Source: Diogma glabrata (taxonomy: Eukaryota; Arthropoda; Insecta; Diptera; Cylindrotomidae). From it: DNA of 64,000 nt. Below the pieces are notes generated by a model, which worked only from the letters and a program-made list of their open reading frames with translations, did not search any database and was not told the DNA's origin. The stretch covers positions 185,663,487 through 185,727,486 of the forward strand of contig OY856188.1 of NCBI GenBank assembly GCA_963693315.1, read 5' to 3'. A program made the translations under genes and the position numbers. Positions 11,173 through 21,658 of the stretch are shown here, one piece after another (positions within the stretch are counted from its first letter, which is position 1; every line of letters starts with the position of its first letter).

Positions 11173-12220
11173 AAGATTTAATGAATTTGTTTTGAAACTT
11201 GGATTCAAACAATCTCAATCGGACTACTGTTTATATAGTTACATTAAGGAAAGGTCTGTTGTTTATCTTGTAGTATATGTTGGTGATATATTGTTATGTG
11301 GAAACGATAATAATTTATTGAAATTGATTAAGAGTAAATTCTCCGTAGAATTTCAAGTGAAAGATCTTGGTGAAGTACGGAACTTTATGAATCTTAATAT
11401 TGTATTTGATCGTGAACAAGGTCTTGTAAAAATTGACCAAAAAGGATATATTGAAAGAATTTTGAAGAAATTTGGTATGGAAGATTGTAATAATGCATTA
11501 ACTCCTATGGAAGTAGGTTTGAAATTAGAAAAGAGTGATAATGCTGTAAAAACTCGTCAACCTTATCGTCAGCTTATTGGTAGCTTAATGTATGCCATGT
11601 TGGGCACTAGACCGGATATTTGTTTTGCTTTGTCATACTTGGCTCGTTTTCAAGAATGTGCTGAAGATATTCATTGGATTCACCTAAAACGAGTATTAAG
11701 ATATTTAAAAGGTACATCAAGTTTGGGACTGGTTTGTGAGAAAAATGACAGAAAACCAGTTCTTGCTGCATATGCTGATGCAGATTATGCTAATGATTTG
11801 GAAACACGTAAATCAACTTCTTGGTTTTTGATTCAAGTATACCGCAACACAATCTTGTGGTGTAGTAAGAAACAAACAAATGTAACGTTGTCGTCATGTG
11901 AGGCTGAATATGTAGCGGCTTGTGGTGCAGCTTGTGAGATTATGTGGGTATATAAAATTTTTGGTGATTTACAGCTTAATGTTCCACTGCCTATTGCAAT
12001 GTATGAAGATAATGCTGGTTGCATTCAGATAGCTAAGAATCCAGAAACGAAACGTAGTAAGCATATATATGTTAAATACCATTTCATAAGAGAACAAGTT
12101 AACAATGGTCTGATCAAACTTGTAAAAGTTTCAACTAATGATCAAGCAGCAGATGCCTTAACAAAAGCTTTGAGTAAAGATCTTCTTGGTAAACATTTAA
12201 ATGTTTTATGCTTAAAATGA
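11120..12220 (+). pseudogene. copia pol, 3' part: RT and RNase H
   Basis: Shifted one frame from the 5' part, this segment resumes at KLRKSLYGLKQSPRCWN, the hallmark RT motif of copia elements, and runs to TGA 12218-12220. The RT catalytic YVDD reads YVGD here, so a metal-binding aspartate is glycine. The RNase H domain has YADADYAND, SSCEAEYVAA and YEDNAGC. The SKHI-VKYHFIRE motif has tyrosine where aspartate is normal. DALTKAL closes the protein, as in other copia elements. These substitutions together imply that this copy has no RT activity of its own. Confidence 0.9.
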
Positions 12221-12408
12221 GGGCAAATGAAGAAGCATCTATGCATTTTAAGTCTATGATATTCTTGTCTATGTAAAATGTCAATTCCTTATGTCAATAG
12301 TTTTTCCCTCCTAATTTAGTTAACATAAAATTTTTGTCTCTTTTTTATATTGTTCTAACTTCAAATAAAGTATTTTGTGATACTTTAAAAGTTTATTTAA
12401 TTTTATCA
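12221..12408 (+). repeat. copia polypurine region and 3' LTR
   Basis: GGGCAAA at 12221-12227 precedes the LTR, which spans 12228-12408 (181 bp). It is about 98 percent identical to the 5' LTR by eye: three substitutions and one T-run length change. Confidence 0.9.
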
Positions 12409-13319
12409 AGAAGCGATGAGAATTGTTGAGATGAGTTTTGGTATTCAGTAAATTTAACCAATGAAGCTTCCAAATTTTAAATTATACATGTCAACATTTG
12501 ACAGATCAGCTCATTAAATTTTACGCTTATTAACAGGTATAGTAAATAAAACAATTAAGTTTGAAATAGAGTTATCTTTTTTTAAACTTCTTGTTAAAAT
12601 GTTTTCATTACTTTTTAATGTGAATAATTAAAAATAAACATAAATTATTTCGTACTAGAGCCCCTTTCACTACAACTGTGACACAATATTTGCAAATGTT
12701 TAAAGATCACACAATGTGAAATTACACTTTCATATTACTATTGTGTGTTTTAATTACTCAAATAAACTTAAAGAACATCAATTATTTAACTTGATAGGCA
12801 AAACATATTATTTATATTCTTGATTAGTTATATGAATTCTTAATAAAGAGAAAACAAAAATCTTAATAATGAATTTTGAAATGAATACTAGATGAATAAT
12901 AATTTTTAGGAAAACTAGATAGAAAAAATTGTACCTAAAATTTTATTAATCTATTGCCAAAAGATTGAAACGAATTTAAAAAAGATTTTCAAATTAAACG
13001 CAAACGATTAAATAAAAAGTCACCACATAACACTCCCTCACCAGTGATTCGCCAGAAGAACGAGAGAAACTAGCATATTAGCAGTTTAAAAAGTGGGGAT
13101 TTAACAGTGAAAAGATTGGGTACAACAACAACAAAAAAAAGAGATTATGATAATTACTGCCAATTTAACACAGCTAGGAAAAGAACTGCGGCAGTGTTCG
13201 ACGACAGTGAGAACACAAAAATCAAAAATATCATACAAGATAGCACTGGAAGTAATATTTTGTTTAAAATTTTCACAACACCGGTCAATAAAACTTAATA
13301 GTTTTTGGGGTGTTTTGAA
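12409..13319. other. Spacer without recognisable gene
   Basis: AT-rich DNA. No coding, RNA or clear repeat signal that I can support. Confidence 0.5.
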
Positions 13320-14600
13320 AATCCTTCCAGATTTAGAAACTCGTTGATTGGGAATAATTACAGTAGGCTGATCATTAAATGTTACTTTCTTTTTAGGTTG
13401 CTTTGGTGATACTGAATTAGATTTATTCACACCAGTTACATCTTATTGTTTCAGATTTGCAGAAAAATTAAGAAAATTAGGATTCAGACAAAAATCAGTA
13501 TGATCAGCTGGAATTAATTTGTATGAAAAATTGTTTTGGTTGCTGCTTTTAGAAAATTCAGAAAAATCGTTACGATTCAATTTAGCGGTTGAATCTGGTT
13601 GATTAACAAAATTTGCTTTAGCGAGAGAACTGAATTGTTCATCGCCTGAATTTCCATGATAACATAGTTTAAGTCGATCAATTGAAATTTTGGCTGCTTT
13701 GCCATTAAATTCTATATTGAAGTTTTTATTGTTGCGACTTAAAACTTTGAAAGGACCAGTGTAAGGAGCTTGTAATGATCTCCTTACAGCGTCAGTACGT
13801 AAAAATACATGTGAGCAAGTTTGCAAATCTTTGCTCACAAAGGAAGAAGATGTAATGAGTGCTGATGCTGGTTTTGGCCGTATGTCATGAAAATGTTTCC
13901 TCAACTCCTTGACAAATTCAGTTTGGGGAACAAAAGAATTTTTAGAAGAATCGAAAAACTGTCCTGAAATTCTTATCGGGCTTCCATATGTTAGTTCCGC
14001 TGAAGTTCTTCGCTGAAGGAGGTTCTTAAACCTAAGAGGACTGAAGGTATAATTTTTGTCCAGTTTGGACGATCATAACACATGATTGCTGATTAAATTG
14101 TGCGATGCCATTTTTCTACCATACTGTTGCATTTTGGATGCTGTTGTTCTGAATCTGTTGAAAACTAATAGATTAGACAGTTCAGTGAAAAGTTGGAGTT
14201 TGAATTGGGTTCCTTGATCAGTAACAATTGATTCTGGAACACCAAATCACGAAATCCAAGAGTTGTATACAGCAAATGCGACCGTTCCAGCATAGTGATG
14301 TCTGGAACTGGTATCGCTTCGGGCCACCGCGTATAACGGTCGATTTAGGTTACACAATATCGCTGGTTTTCCGATATTGGTAGAGGACCAAGGATGTCGA
14401 TGTGTATTTGCGAGAACCGTTGTGAATTAGTTTTGAAAGTGCCAAGAGGTGATTTACTTTTAGTATGCCTAAATCCCTTGGACTTTTGACGCGCTATACA
14501 TTGTTGTGCCATAAGTTTAACGTCCTTTTTAATAGACGGCCAAATAACGTGCTTGGTTAGTAATTTGGTTGAAGCTTTCAAATCCAGTTCTTTTCTCTGC
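13320..14600 (-). pseudogene. Decayed Ty3/gypsy integrase and pol tail
   Basis: Read on the minus strand from 14581 downward. First comes the integrase zinc-binding region with ASTKLLTKHVIWPSIKKDV, one of whose cysteines has become arginine in QQCIARQKSK. Then FSQIHIDILGPLP opens the catalytic core, DRYTRWPEAIPVPDI follows, and the second aspartate lies in a TDQGTQF segment. The region of the third acidic residue contains CNSMVEKWHR. The GPY/F module is clear at 13670-13830 (SLQAPYTGPFKVLSRNNKNF, ISIDRLK). The basic tail near 13330 (KSGRIFKTPQK) ends it. Several frameshifts and stops interrupt it, so it is a relic. It belongs to the same family as 23200-24541. Confidence 0.8.
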
Positions 14601-15200
14601 CTTGCCGATGATGATATTGAAACATTTGATGAACGTCTGAATGTTCTTGACTGTACCGATATGTTGTCCTTGAGTTGCTTTTGCTGATTATTTGGTGTAA
14701 TTATTTCGTCCTACTTTGTTTCTTGTGTTTCCGTTGATGCTATACACTTCTTACATAACCAGCCAGCCTCCTCTATGGCTTATGTCAGACCAACACACGC
14801 AAAATGATGCCAATCGTTACATTTGTCGCAAGCTACCATTGACAGATTATGAGGTCCTATATAACTTTTACAACTATATGTTGTTTCCTGATTTACTTTG
14901 GCTATTTGTGATCTGGTTTTCAGCTTTATTATATTTATTTTTTGTTAAAATAAATGTTATTAATTTTTATAACATATGGTGGCGTTTACTATCTTGATTT
15001 TCGTTGTTGAAATAAATCTTCAGAAACTTTAGCAGATCATTATTTTCTTTATTGTGCTGGTCGGCTTACAATATATTTTTATAGATGCGCTTTAAATTTC
15101 CTACAATAATGAATCTCCTATATAAAAAATGCCTAAAACTAATTACAATTTTTTTATAATCTTACTTTTAGTGTTTTCTTTCACGTTGGCCGCATGGAGG
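14601..15200. other. Unassigned sequence next to the gypsy relic
   Basis: The 14600-14800 part may be the degraded upstream continuation of the gypsy pol (minus strand), but I see no motif. The rest is AT-rich and has no gene. Confidence 0.35.
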
Positions 15201-15239
15201 ATCAGTTTTTATTGTTTTTTATTTTTTTATTTTTTTTTA

Positions 15240-15560
15240 TTTTTGATCTACGGGTGTGACAACCCCGCGTACTCCAGTCCCTGCTATTGACATACGAGTT
15301 AACGTGAGATATCACATACCACTGGCAATAGCAGTGAGATATCACTAGCCAAGGTGACATCTTAGGGGTGGTGGCGGATGAACTGTATTCAGTCAACGGT
15401 AGCACCCTCAATCTTAGCTGTGAAATAATCCTTGGTGATGAGACGCTTTTGCTTCCTTGAAGAAACGAGCCTTCATATAACTATGTGTGGGCTTTAATCT
15501 TTAAGAAAGACAGTGCGTCACAGGATCAAAGAATATGCAACCGGCTGGATTATTGGCAAC
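15240..15560. repeat. Relatively GC-rich island, possible retroelement piece
   Basis: Base composition rises sharply against the surroundings (for example GTGTGACAACCCCGCGTACT). The motif GTGAGATATCAC occurs twice about 30 bp apart, and there is no long frame. Such islands in AT-rich insect DNA are often fragments of non-LTR elements, but I cannot identify one. Confidence 0.3.
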
Positions 15561-15762
15561 TACATTTTTGTTTTGTTTCAGCAAATTTTTGTAAAAATTT
15601 GCTATTTACTTTTTAATTTACTTTTATTTTCTCTATTCTATCATAAAATATTGGCCTATGTCATATTTTATCAGTGATAGGATTTTTTGTTTAGTTATCC
15701 ATTCTTTAACAAAAAATATAAAAAAACAAAAAAAGAAAGATTTACGTCCATCAACACCTTTG

Positions 15763-15864
15763 AACGTATGTTGTTGTAGGACCTTGGTCTTAAAAGGTTT
15801 TTATGTGTTATTGTGACACATATTGTAATTCCTACTACACAACACATTTTATTAAAAAAAAAAA
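15763..15864 (+). repeat. Poly(A)-tailed short repeat, copy 1
   Basis: The sequence runs from GTTGTAGGACC through CTTGGTCTTAAAAGG and GTTATTGTGACACATATT to ACACAACACATTTTATT and an A tail (15854-15864). Two more copies, both ending in poly(A), lie at 32578-32722 and 56611-56696. A shared 3' end plus A tail indicates a SINE or the 3' end of a LINE moved by target-primed reverse transcription. Confidence 0.7.
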
Positions 15865-15925
15865 TTAAAAAAAAACGTATATTTTTTAAAACTATAAATT
15901 CACCTTCAATGGTATTTTAATAAAA

Positions 15926-16180
15926 TTATTTTAATTTTAAACGATTTTCTTTTTTTTCATTTATTTTTCTGTGGTTACTCCGTTCCTTAATCTTTTTGTT
16001 TTCATCATACAATGAGACGTATTCTCGTTGCAAGTTGTGCTGGGCCATAGATGACGTTTCCTTTTTAACTCTCTTCCCTGGTATGTTGATCCCTTGGGCC
16101 GACCTACCTTCATCTATTGGAAAAACATCTAGAATCACTAACTTTACAGCAGGTCGTTCATAAATTCCTATTAACTGCTA
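15926..16180 (-). pseudogene. Unidentified protein-like fragment
   Basis: On the minus strand an open frame encodes KLVILDVFPIDEGRSAQGI, then IPGKRVKKETSSMAQHNL, and ends in a Lys-rich tail at 15926. The composition looks more protein-like than the surrounding AT-rich shadows, and the frame stays open upstream of the first ATG. I do not recognise the family. It may be the 3' part of a transposon protein or a lost exon. Confidence 0.25.
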
Positions 16181-16209
16181 TTCCCACTGTTGCTCTTCGA
16201 CATAAGAAA

Positions 16210-16600
16210 AATTTCAAAGTCGTATTTTCCTGTAAGAATTATCCATTTCCTATTGGAACTATGTATCTTAATATCACCTATTAAACTATAAAAAATCCTA
16301 TTAAAACCACTGTAGTGGAATTAATATTTTAAAGTCGTATTTTCCTTTAGAAATTATAAGCTTCCTATTGAAACTATCTCAATGTCTTCCTATAAAACTA
16401 TTAATCCTATTGGGAAATCTTGTCGTAAGAAAACAATTTTCTAAGTTTTATTTTCCTTTAGAAATTATCCATTTCCCGTTGAAACTGTTTAAATGGCTTC
16501 CTTTAAAACTATAAAGAATCCTATTAAGGAATCTTGTCGTAAGAAAAAACTTGTCTAAGTTTTATTTTCCTTTTTAATTACGTTCATTCCTATAAAAGTT
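16210..16600. repeat. Tandem repeat, period about 111-115 bp, 3.5 units
   Basis: TATTTTCCTTTAGAAATTAT, then a TTCCTATTGAAACTAT-like segment, then CTTGTCGTAAGAAAA recur with starts near 16221, 16336, 16447 and 16561. Copies are moderately diverged. There is no coding capacity. Confidence 0.65.
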
Positions 16601-17244
16601 TTCAATAGGGACGGTCTGATATTTAAAGGATTATGAGCTTAATTCCATTTTCCCATTGAATATGAGTCTTTCCTACCCAACATTTTAATGAAGTAAAGAA
16701 TTTCTTGGTTGATCCCATTAAAATCGTCCTTTTCCTAGCCAGTTTTCATCAATATTCTAAAAGATTGTACCTTTTCTAATGGGACAGTTTAAGCAGGGCT
16801 ATAATGTGCTTATAAGATAAACAGATCAAAACTGTCCCTTTTACTTAATTTACGGACCCCAAAGGTTATAACTATTTAAAAAAAAAATCTGCTTGCGCCT
16901 AAGTTCAAGTAATCCTGCCGAAAGATCGATTTCATTTAATTTTGCTGTCAGAGACTCCACTCCTGAGACTACCTGCATTTAATTTTAAATGCAGAAGCAG
17001 AATATGTATTTGAAAAATTCTAGGCGTTCCGTTGATTTTTTCAAAAGCTTCTTTGACTTTTGAGCAGCTATTTTGTTCCAAATGAACACATGTATTGGAG
17101 CCTATGAGTTTCGACCATTAGATTTATACCAGAGAAATGATGACATATTAGCTTGGATAAAGAAGGTTGTTGCTCAAAACAAAATTTTTCGGGCTCCATA
17201 CGAAAATTTCCGTTAAAAACACATTAAGAAATAGAAAAAAAAAC
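16601..17244. other. Intergenic region downstream of the GDH-like gene
   Basis: One short inverted repeat, GGGACAGTTT near 16780 and AAACTGTCCC near 16828, is visible. Otherwise I see nothing. Confidence 0.4.
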
Positions 17245-17297
17245 TTTATTACCAAGTTCTGATAAAAATATTAAACGAAAAAATAACGATTAAATAT

Positions 17298-17303
17298 TTT
17301 ATT
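17298..17303 (-). terminator. Poly(A) signal of the GDH-like gene
   Basis: AATAAA on the minus strand, about 60 bp after the stop codon. A second one lies at 17245-17250. Confidence 0.5.
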
Positions 17304-17360
17304 TTGAAATTATAAATATCGATGAAATTAATGTCAAAATACTTTCATATTTAAATTAAA

Positions 17361-17582
17361 CTACAAACTTAACCCTGCACTTTGGTAAGTTTTAAATACT
17401 TTTTGTATTGCCAAAACATACGCTGCTGTTCTCAAATCATTACACAGTTGAAATTCATTTGCAGTTTCCAATATCCCAGTTCCAGCGGCTTCCATGACTG
17501 TTTCTAATCCGGAGTTTACCAGTTGAAGCTCATTGACTTCATCGAAAGTTTTAAAGAATTCTTCTGTTGGACAAACTTTGGT
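17361..17582 (-). CDS. Glutamate dehydrogenase-like protein, exon 2
   Basis: The 3' exon follows a 63-bp intron (17583-17645, GT...AG, phase 0) and encodes the last 73 residues. It opens with TKVCPTEEFFKTFDEVNELQ and ends with LRTAAYVLAIQKVFKTYQSAGLSL before TAG. The LRTAAYV-AI-KVFK segment is the conserved C-terminal signature of animal mitochondrial GDH. The stretch just before it, which in canonical animal GDH carries the GASEKDIVHSGL motif, is clearly different here. The pivot-helix and antenna end has therefore diverged, as in paralogous rather than housekeeping GDH. Confidence 0.88.
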   Translation of the reverse strand, partial: TKVCPTEEFFKTFDEVNELQLVNSGLETVMEAAGTGILETANEFQLCNDLRTAAYVLAIQKVFKTYQSAGLSL

Positions 17583-17645
17583 CTAAAATGAAAAATATTC
17601 AATTAGGTTTCTGGAATTGAAAATTGAAACTATGTAAATAATTAC

Positions 17646-19025
17646 ATCATATCCTGCTTTTTTTAACGACTTTTCCACGGAATCAAAAATTTGGTAAATT
17701 TTTTGTTGATCATGTCGTTGTGTCATTTTACCAAATGAAACGTGATTTAGATTTTTCAAAAATTCAAAATAAGAGCCAGTTACTCCACCGGTATTAGCAT
17801 ATATATCCGGTATTATTATTACACCTTTTTTCAGTAAAATATTATTTCCGGCTGGTGTTATTGGCCCATTTGCTCCTTCGGTAATAATTTTTGCTTTTAT
17901 TGAATCAGCATTTTTAAGTGAAATGATTTTTTGGGTTGCGGCTGATATCAAAATGTCGCAATCTTGCCCCAATAGTGTGTTCTGATCCATCTCTTTGACA
18001 TTTGGAAAACCTTTGATTGTGTGTTTCTCTAGTTGATATTTAAATAATGCTGGAATATCAATTCCGTCGGCTTTATATATAGATGTATCTAATTCGTTTA
18101 TTCCAACAACTTTAGCACCACTTTCTGTAAAATATTTAGCTGAAAATGAACCAACGTTTCCAAAACCTTGTATAATAATTCTTTTATCTTGTAGACCAGG
18201 TGGTAAGTCAACTAATCTCATCCAATTACAATCGTTGACTATTAGTTTGGTAACAAAAACAACACCACGCCCAGTTGCTTCATGCCTTCCATGTACTCCA
18301 CCGTGCCAAATTGGTTTACCTGTGACGGTGGCTAATGCATTAACATCAGAATGTCCGAGTGTTTTAATGTATTGATCTGCTATCCACGACATTTCTCTTG
18401 CTCCTGTGCCCATATCTGGCGCTGGCACATCAATGCCTGGACCGATAAAATTTTTTTTCGCCAATTCTAATGTATACCTTCTTGTTATACTTTGTAAATC
18501 TTTTGCACTATATTTTTTAGGATCAATCCGAATTCCACCCTTTGATCCACCATATGGAACATTTACTGTAGCACATTTATATGTCATTAAAGCTGATAAG
18601 GCTCTTACTTCATCCCGATCAACATCCATAGAGTATCTAAGACCACCTTTTAATGGCAATTTATGCGTATTGTGATGTGCGCGGTAGCCAGTTATCATTT
18701 CATATGAGCCATCGGTTTTCAACACCGGAAATGTCACTTCCAATGTACTGGCCACAGAAGACATCACATTAATGATATACTTAAAACGATGTTGTCTTTC
18801 TTCTTCTGTCATATGAGGATTCGAATCGGCCAAAGATTTAGTTAATTTATTTTCACATATGATAACTGCTTTATGGAAATAATAATCAACCATTTCGGAG
18901 AACAATGGATTTTCGGTGGTATCAACCTTTTTTAATCGTTCCGGAAATTGATGAGCCAAACATTTTGGCTGAAGGAATTTTGAATTAATTAAAGCTTTAA
19001 TATTAAATTTTCTTAGACTCAGCAT
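17646..19025 (-). CDS. Glutamate dehydrogenase-like protein, exon 1 (mitochondrial)
   Basis: The exon gives 460 residues; with exon 2 the protein has 533, the normal length for animal GDH. GDH catalyses reversible oxidative deamination of glutamate to 2-oxoglutarate with NAD(P). Residues 1-35 are basic and lack acidic residues at the very start, as expected of a mitochondrial presequence. KGGLRYS (127-133), the catalytic-lysine motif YGGSKGG (K162), PDMGTG (203-208) and the nucleotide-binding GFGNVG (287-292) are intact. NTGGVTGSYFEFLKNLNHVS marks the end of the dinucleotide domain. The frame has no breaks. The ATG at 19025 is the first in frame and gives the presequence. The variant C-terminus suggests a diverged paralog like the testis GDH of Drosophila, but that is inference. 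Confidence 0.92.
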
Positions 19026-19692
19026 TGTTATATTATTTTTGTAAAAGTTTTAGAATTTCTTACAATAATTAAATTACAATAATAATTAAAAAATAATTAA
19101 AATTTGGACAATAGTTTACTAGAATTTTTAATAGGATCGAATAAATAAAAAGAAAGTTTATTGAAGAATAAAAGGAAAATCGATTATTCGATTGCTGTTT
19201 TAAATTAAATTTGTTTAAAATTAATTAGATTGCTAGATTTAAGTTTTGATACAAATAATTGGGTCATTTCAATTTGCATGAATGTAAAGGAACAAAATAC
19301 CGATATTTTGTGTGTCGGTTATGCATAGAAGACAGTGGGCTGTCTACAAGTTTTCCTCGCTGCACAACACACATATCAGTAGACAGTAGTAGCTATTTAG
19401 GAATTTATTAAGCCAAAAGGTATATTTTCTCGATTTTCAGAACGAATACAAAAGGTTTGTTTTACCAAAGATTAAATTAAAAACAGACATTTTTGACAAT
19501 ATCTCAAACTCAACTAGCTAGATTCACAGGGAGAATCTTAGCTAAAACGGTCTGCCAAAAATAAATGTTAGCTAAACCTGACAGCATTTACGTTCCGCAT
19601 TTCCGCATTCCACAAATTCATTGAACACGGATATACAACTTACAAATGTGGAGTTATCAATATGCAGTGTAAGATTGGTTTTATAGGATCAA
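19026..19692. other. Intergenic region between the two minus-strand genes
   Basis: It should contain the promoter of the GDH-like gene and the 3' UTR of the next gene upstream. I see no TATA/Inr pair that stands out. Confidence 0.4.
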
Positions 19693-19698
19693 TTTATT
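19693..19698 (-). terminator. Poly(A) signal of the coiled-coil gene
   Basis: AATAAA on the minus strand, about 85 bp after the stop codon at 19783. Confidence 0.45.
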
Positions 19699-19782
19699 TG
19701 ATTTAGTTTAAGATGGCATTAAAAGTTTGGAAAATCTAATATTTACCCAGTGAATATTATTATAAGATCATTTGAGCACAAA

Positions 19783-21489
19783 TTACATGTAACGTTTATT
19801 TACAATATTTCTGGATCGTGGTAATCGACATTTACTGATACTATGCAAACGATATTGTATCTCCGGCGCTTTAACTTTATCGCGTACTTTTTCTTTGATA
19901 TCATCTGTCTCAAATGGATATACAATCTCTTCATCATAACGATTAACGTCTTCACCTTCTGCACACTCTGCACATTGTTGAACTATAACTATATCCGTTA
20001 TTTCAGTCGGGTCATCCTTATTTCTTTCAACACCACGGATAGTCAAATCCTTACTTTTTTGTTCTTTCAATAGTGCAGCTAATGCTTCGGGATCCTCTAT
20101 CGTATTTAGACGTTTTTCAAAATCAATTCTTTCTTTGTAATAAACGTAGCTAAGTACTTGATTCATTCGATCTTCCATCATTGTCAAAAATTTATTTAAA
20201 TTGAATTGAGTGACTTGTGAATGGTCACCCAATAAAAACTTAAGATGGCTGTCATCGCATTTTAAGCTAAGACAAATTTGCGTAACGGTAGCTAATAAAT
20301 CTTTTATAAATGACTTATAGTCCTCACTTTTTTTAACAACTTCACCCGTTTTAGCTATTTCTTCGTTCAATTCATCGTTTAAATCTTTAATGCGTTGTAT
20401 CTCGGAGTTTTCTTTTTCTTGGTTATAGTTGGTTAATCCATCAATATCTTGGTAATATGTAGCTACCGAAGCGTTCAATATTTCCACATTTCGATTCAGC
20501 TCATTCATATAATTGAAATGAGAAAAAAATTCATCTTCGTATTTAGTAAACTTATCGAGCACCATTTTAACATCGTTAACCTCATAAAAGTTCTTTAGTC
20601 GTTCCAATATATTGTTGTACATCGTGAACTTTTTGTTATGATATTCGCGAAACAAATTTCGTCGTTTTATTTCACGATCTTCCAACTCGCACAGTTCTCG
20701 ATAATTTCCTTTAACAGATAAGAAAGTTTCCAATTTTGAATCGGCATCAAGCTTACGTATCATATCGGTCATTTCACGAATTTGCATTCTTTGATCACTT
20801 TGAATGTTTTCATTCAACGCATCTAGTTTGGCACATAAATCTGCTCCTTTATTGTATGCTAGCACAGCACGTTCCGTTAAATCAATGAAGAATTTCTTAT
20901 CGTTTGCTAACTTCAAAACTAATTTCTTCCAAATTTTATTGAAGAGGGCACGATCAAAAAGCATATGGTTAATTATTTGACGTAGTTTTGAGTTTTCTGC
21001 TATCATTTCACATTCTCTGCGTTTTGAAACATCCACTTTATTCTCTACTAGTTCCAATGATTTCGTAGCATTATGCAAGTTAGCGTTATATTGAAACTCA
21101 GTTAAACTAGTTTTGTTCAATTTAATTGTTTCCTTATCAATTCGTTTATTTTGAGTTTGGATATGAAGTATTTGGCTCTTTGTTTTATTTATAATATGTT
21201 GTAACGCTTCCTGACAGGTGACATGGGACTCGACTTCTTTCATATTTTGATCGTACAGTCTAACATGAGTTATTCCCATTGCTACGTTCAGCTGAGTTTT
21301 AACAGAAGTACGTTCCTTTTTTATTTGTTCCAAATTTTTAAGAAGATATCTTTTTCTATTTTTCTCTTCTTTTGAAGTAGCTGATCCATTTGCAAGAATC
21401 CTATATTCTCGTTGGAATTTCGTTAGTTGAGTTTCTTTGAATTTATCAATTTTTTGTTGATCTGGTGGTGGTCCTTTGTCTTTCACCAT
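19783..21489 (-). CDS. Outer dynein arm docking complex coiled-coil protein (ODAD1/CCDC63/CCDC114-like)
   Basis: This intronless frame of 568 residues is predicted from its sequence to be coiled coil over most of residues 20-480. It is rich in Glu, Lys, Gln and Asn and has long helical heptads. The overall layout fits the family of Chlamydomonas ODA1 and animal CCDC63/CCDC114: an N-terminal LQREYR-like segment (FQREYRILANG), a central LFDRALFNKIWKKLV-type motif, then KKFFIDLTERAVLAYNKG. That family anchors outer dynein arms to axonemal doublet microtubules. The tail is charged and ends RNIVNKRYM. In insects with cilia only in sperm and sensory neurons, such genes are mostly testis-expressed. 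It lies head-to-tail behind the GDH-like gene with about 750 bp between. The family call is from motif memory; the exact paralog is not resolved. Confidence 0.8.
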   Translation of the reverse strand: MVKDKGPPPDQQKIDKFKETQLTKFQREYRILANGSATSKEEKNRKRYLLKNLEQIKKERTSVKTQLNVAMGITHVRLYDQNMKEVESHVTCQEALQHIINKTKSQILHIQTQNKRIDKETIKLNKTSLTEFQYNANLHNATKSLELVENKVDVSKRRECEMIAENSKLRQIINHMLFDRALFNKIWKKLVLKLANDKKFFIDLTERAVLAYNKGADLCAKLDALNENIQSDQRMQIREMTDMIRKLDADSKLETFLSVKGNYRELCELEDREIKRRNLFREYHNKKFTMYNNILERLKNFYEVNDVKMVLDKFTKYEDEFFSHFNYMNELNRNVEILNASVATYYQDIDGLTNYNQEKENSEIQRIKDLNDELNEEIAKTGEVVKKSEDYKSFIKDLLATVTQICLSLKCDDSHLKFLLGDHSQVTQFNLNKFLTMMEDRMNQVLSYVYYKERIDFEKRLNTIEDPEALAALLKEQKSKDLTIRGVERNKDDPTEITDIVIVQQCAECAEGEDVNRYDEEIVYPFETDDIKEKVRDKVKAPEIQYRLHSISKCRLPRSRNIVNKRYM

Positions 21490-21658
21490 CTTAAAGAATT
21501 TTGTTTGAATAATTGTTATATGTACAAATTTCGGTGATTTGGTTTAAAAAATAAAACTTACTTATAACAAAATAAAATGTTTTAAAATTTTTGCTTTGAT
21601 TCCTTAGATTTTAATTTTGTTCCCTTTAAATCAAACGATTCTTCGATCGATGACATCA

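Larger units (their letters stand above)
8104..12408 (+). mobile_element. Ty1/copia LTR retrotransposon, complete but mutated
   Basis: The element is 4305 bp. Its LTRs are short (182 and 181 bp), start TGAAGAAGCAT and end TTTTATCA, and differ at about four positions. The flanks CGAAG (8099-8103) and AGAAG (12409-12413) match at four of five bases, consistent with a worn 5-bp target duplication. Domain order is gag, protease, integrase, reverse transcriptase, RNase H, which is diagnostic of copia. The coding part has one in-frame stop and one frameshift, and at least three catalytic motifs carry substitutions. Confidence 0.93.

Noticed and set aside
18406..18675. Plus-strand frame opposite GDH
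   Set aside because: Shadow of the GDH catalytic region.
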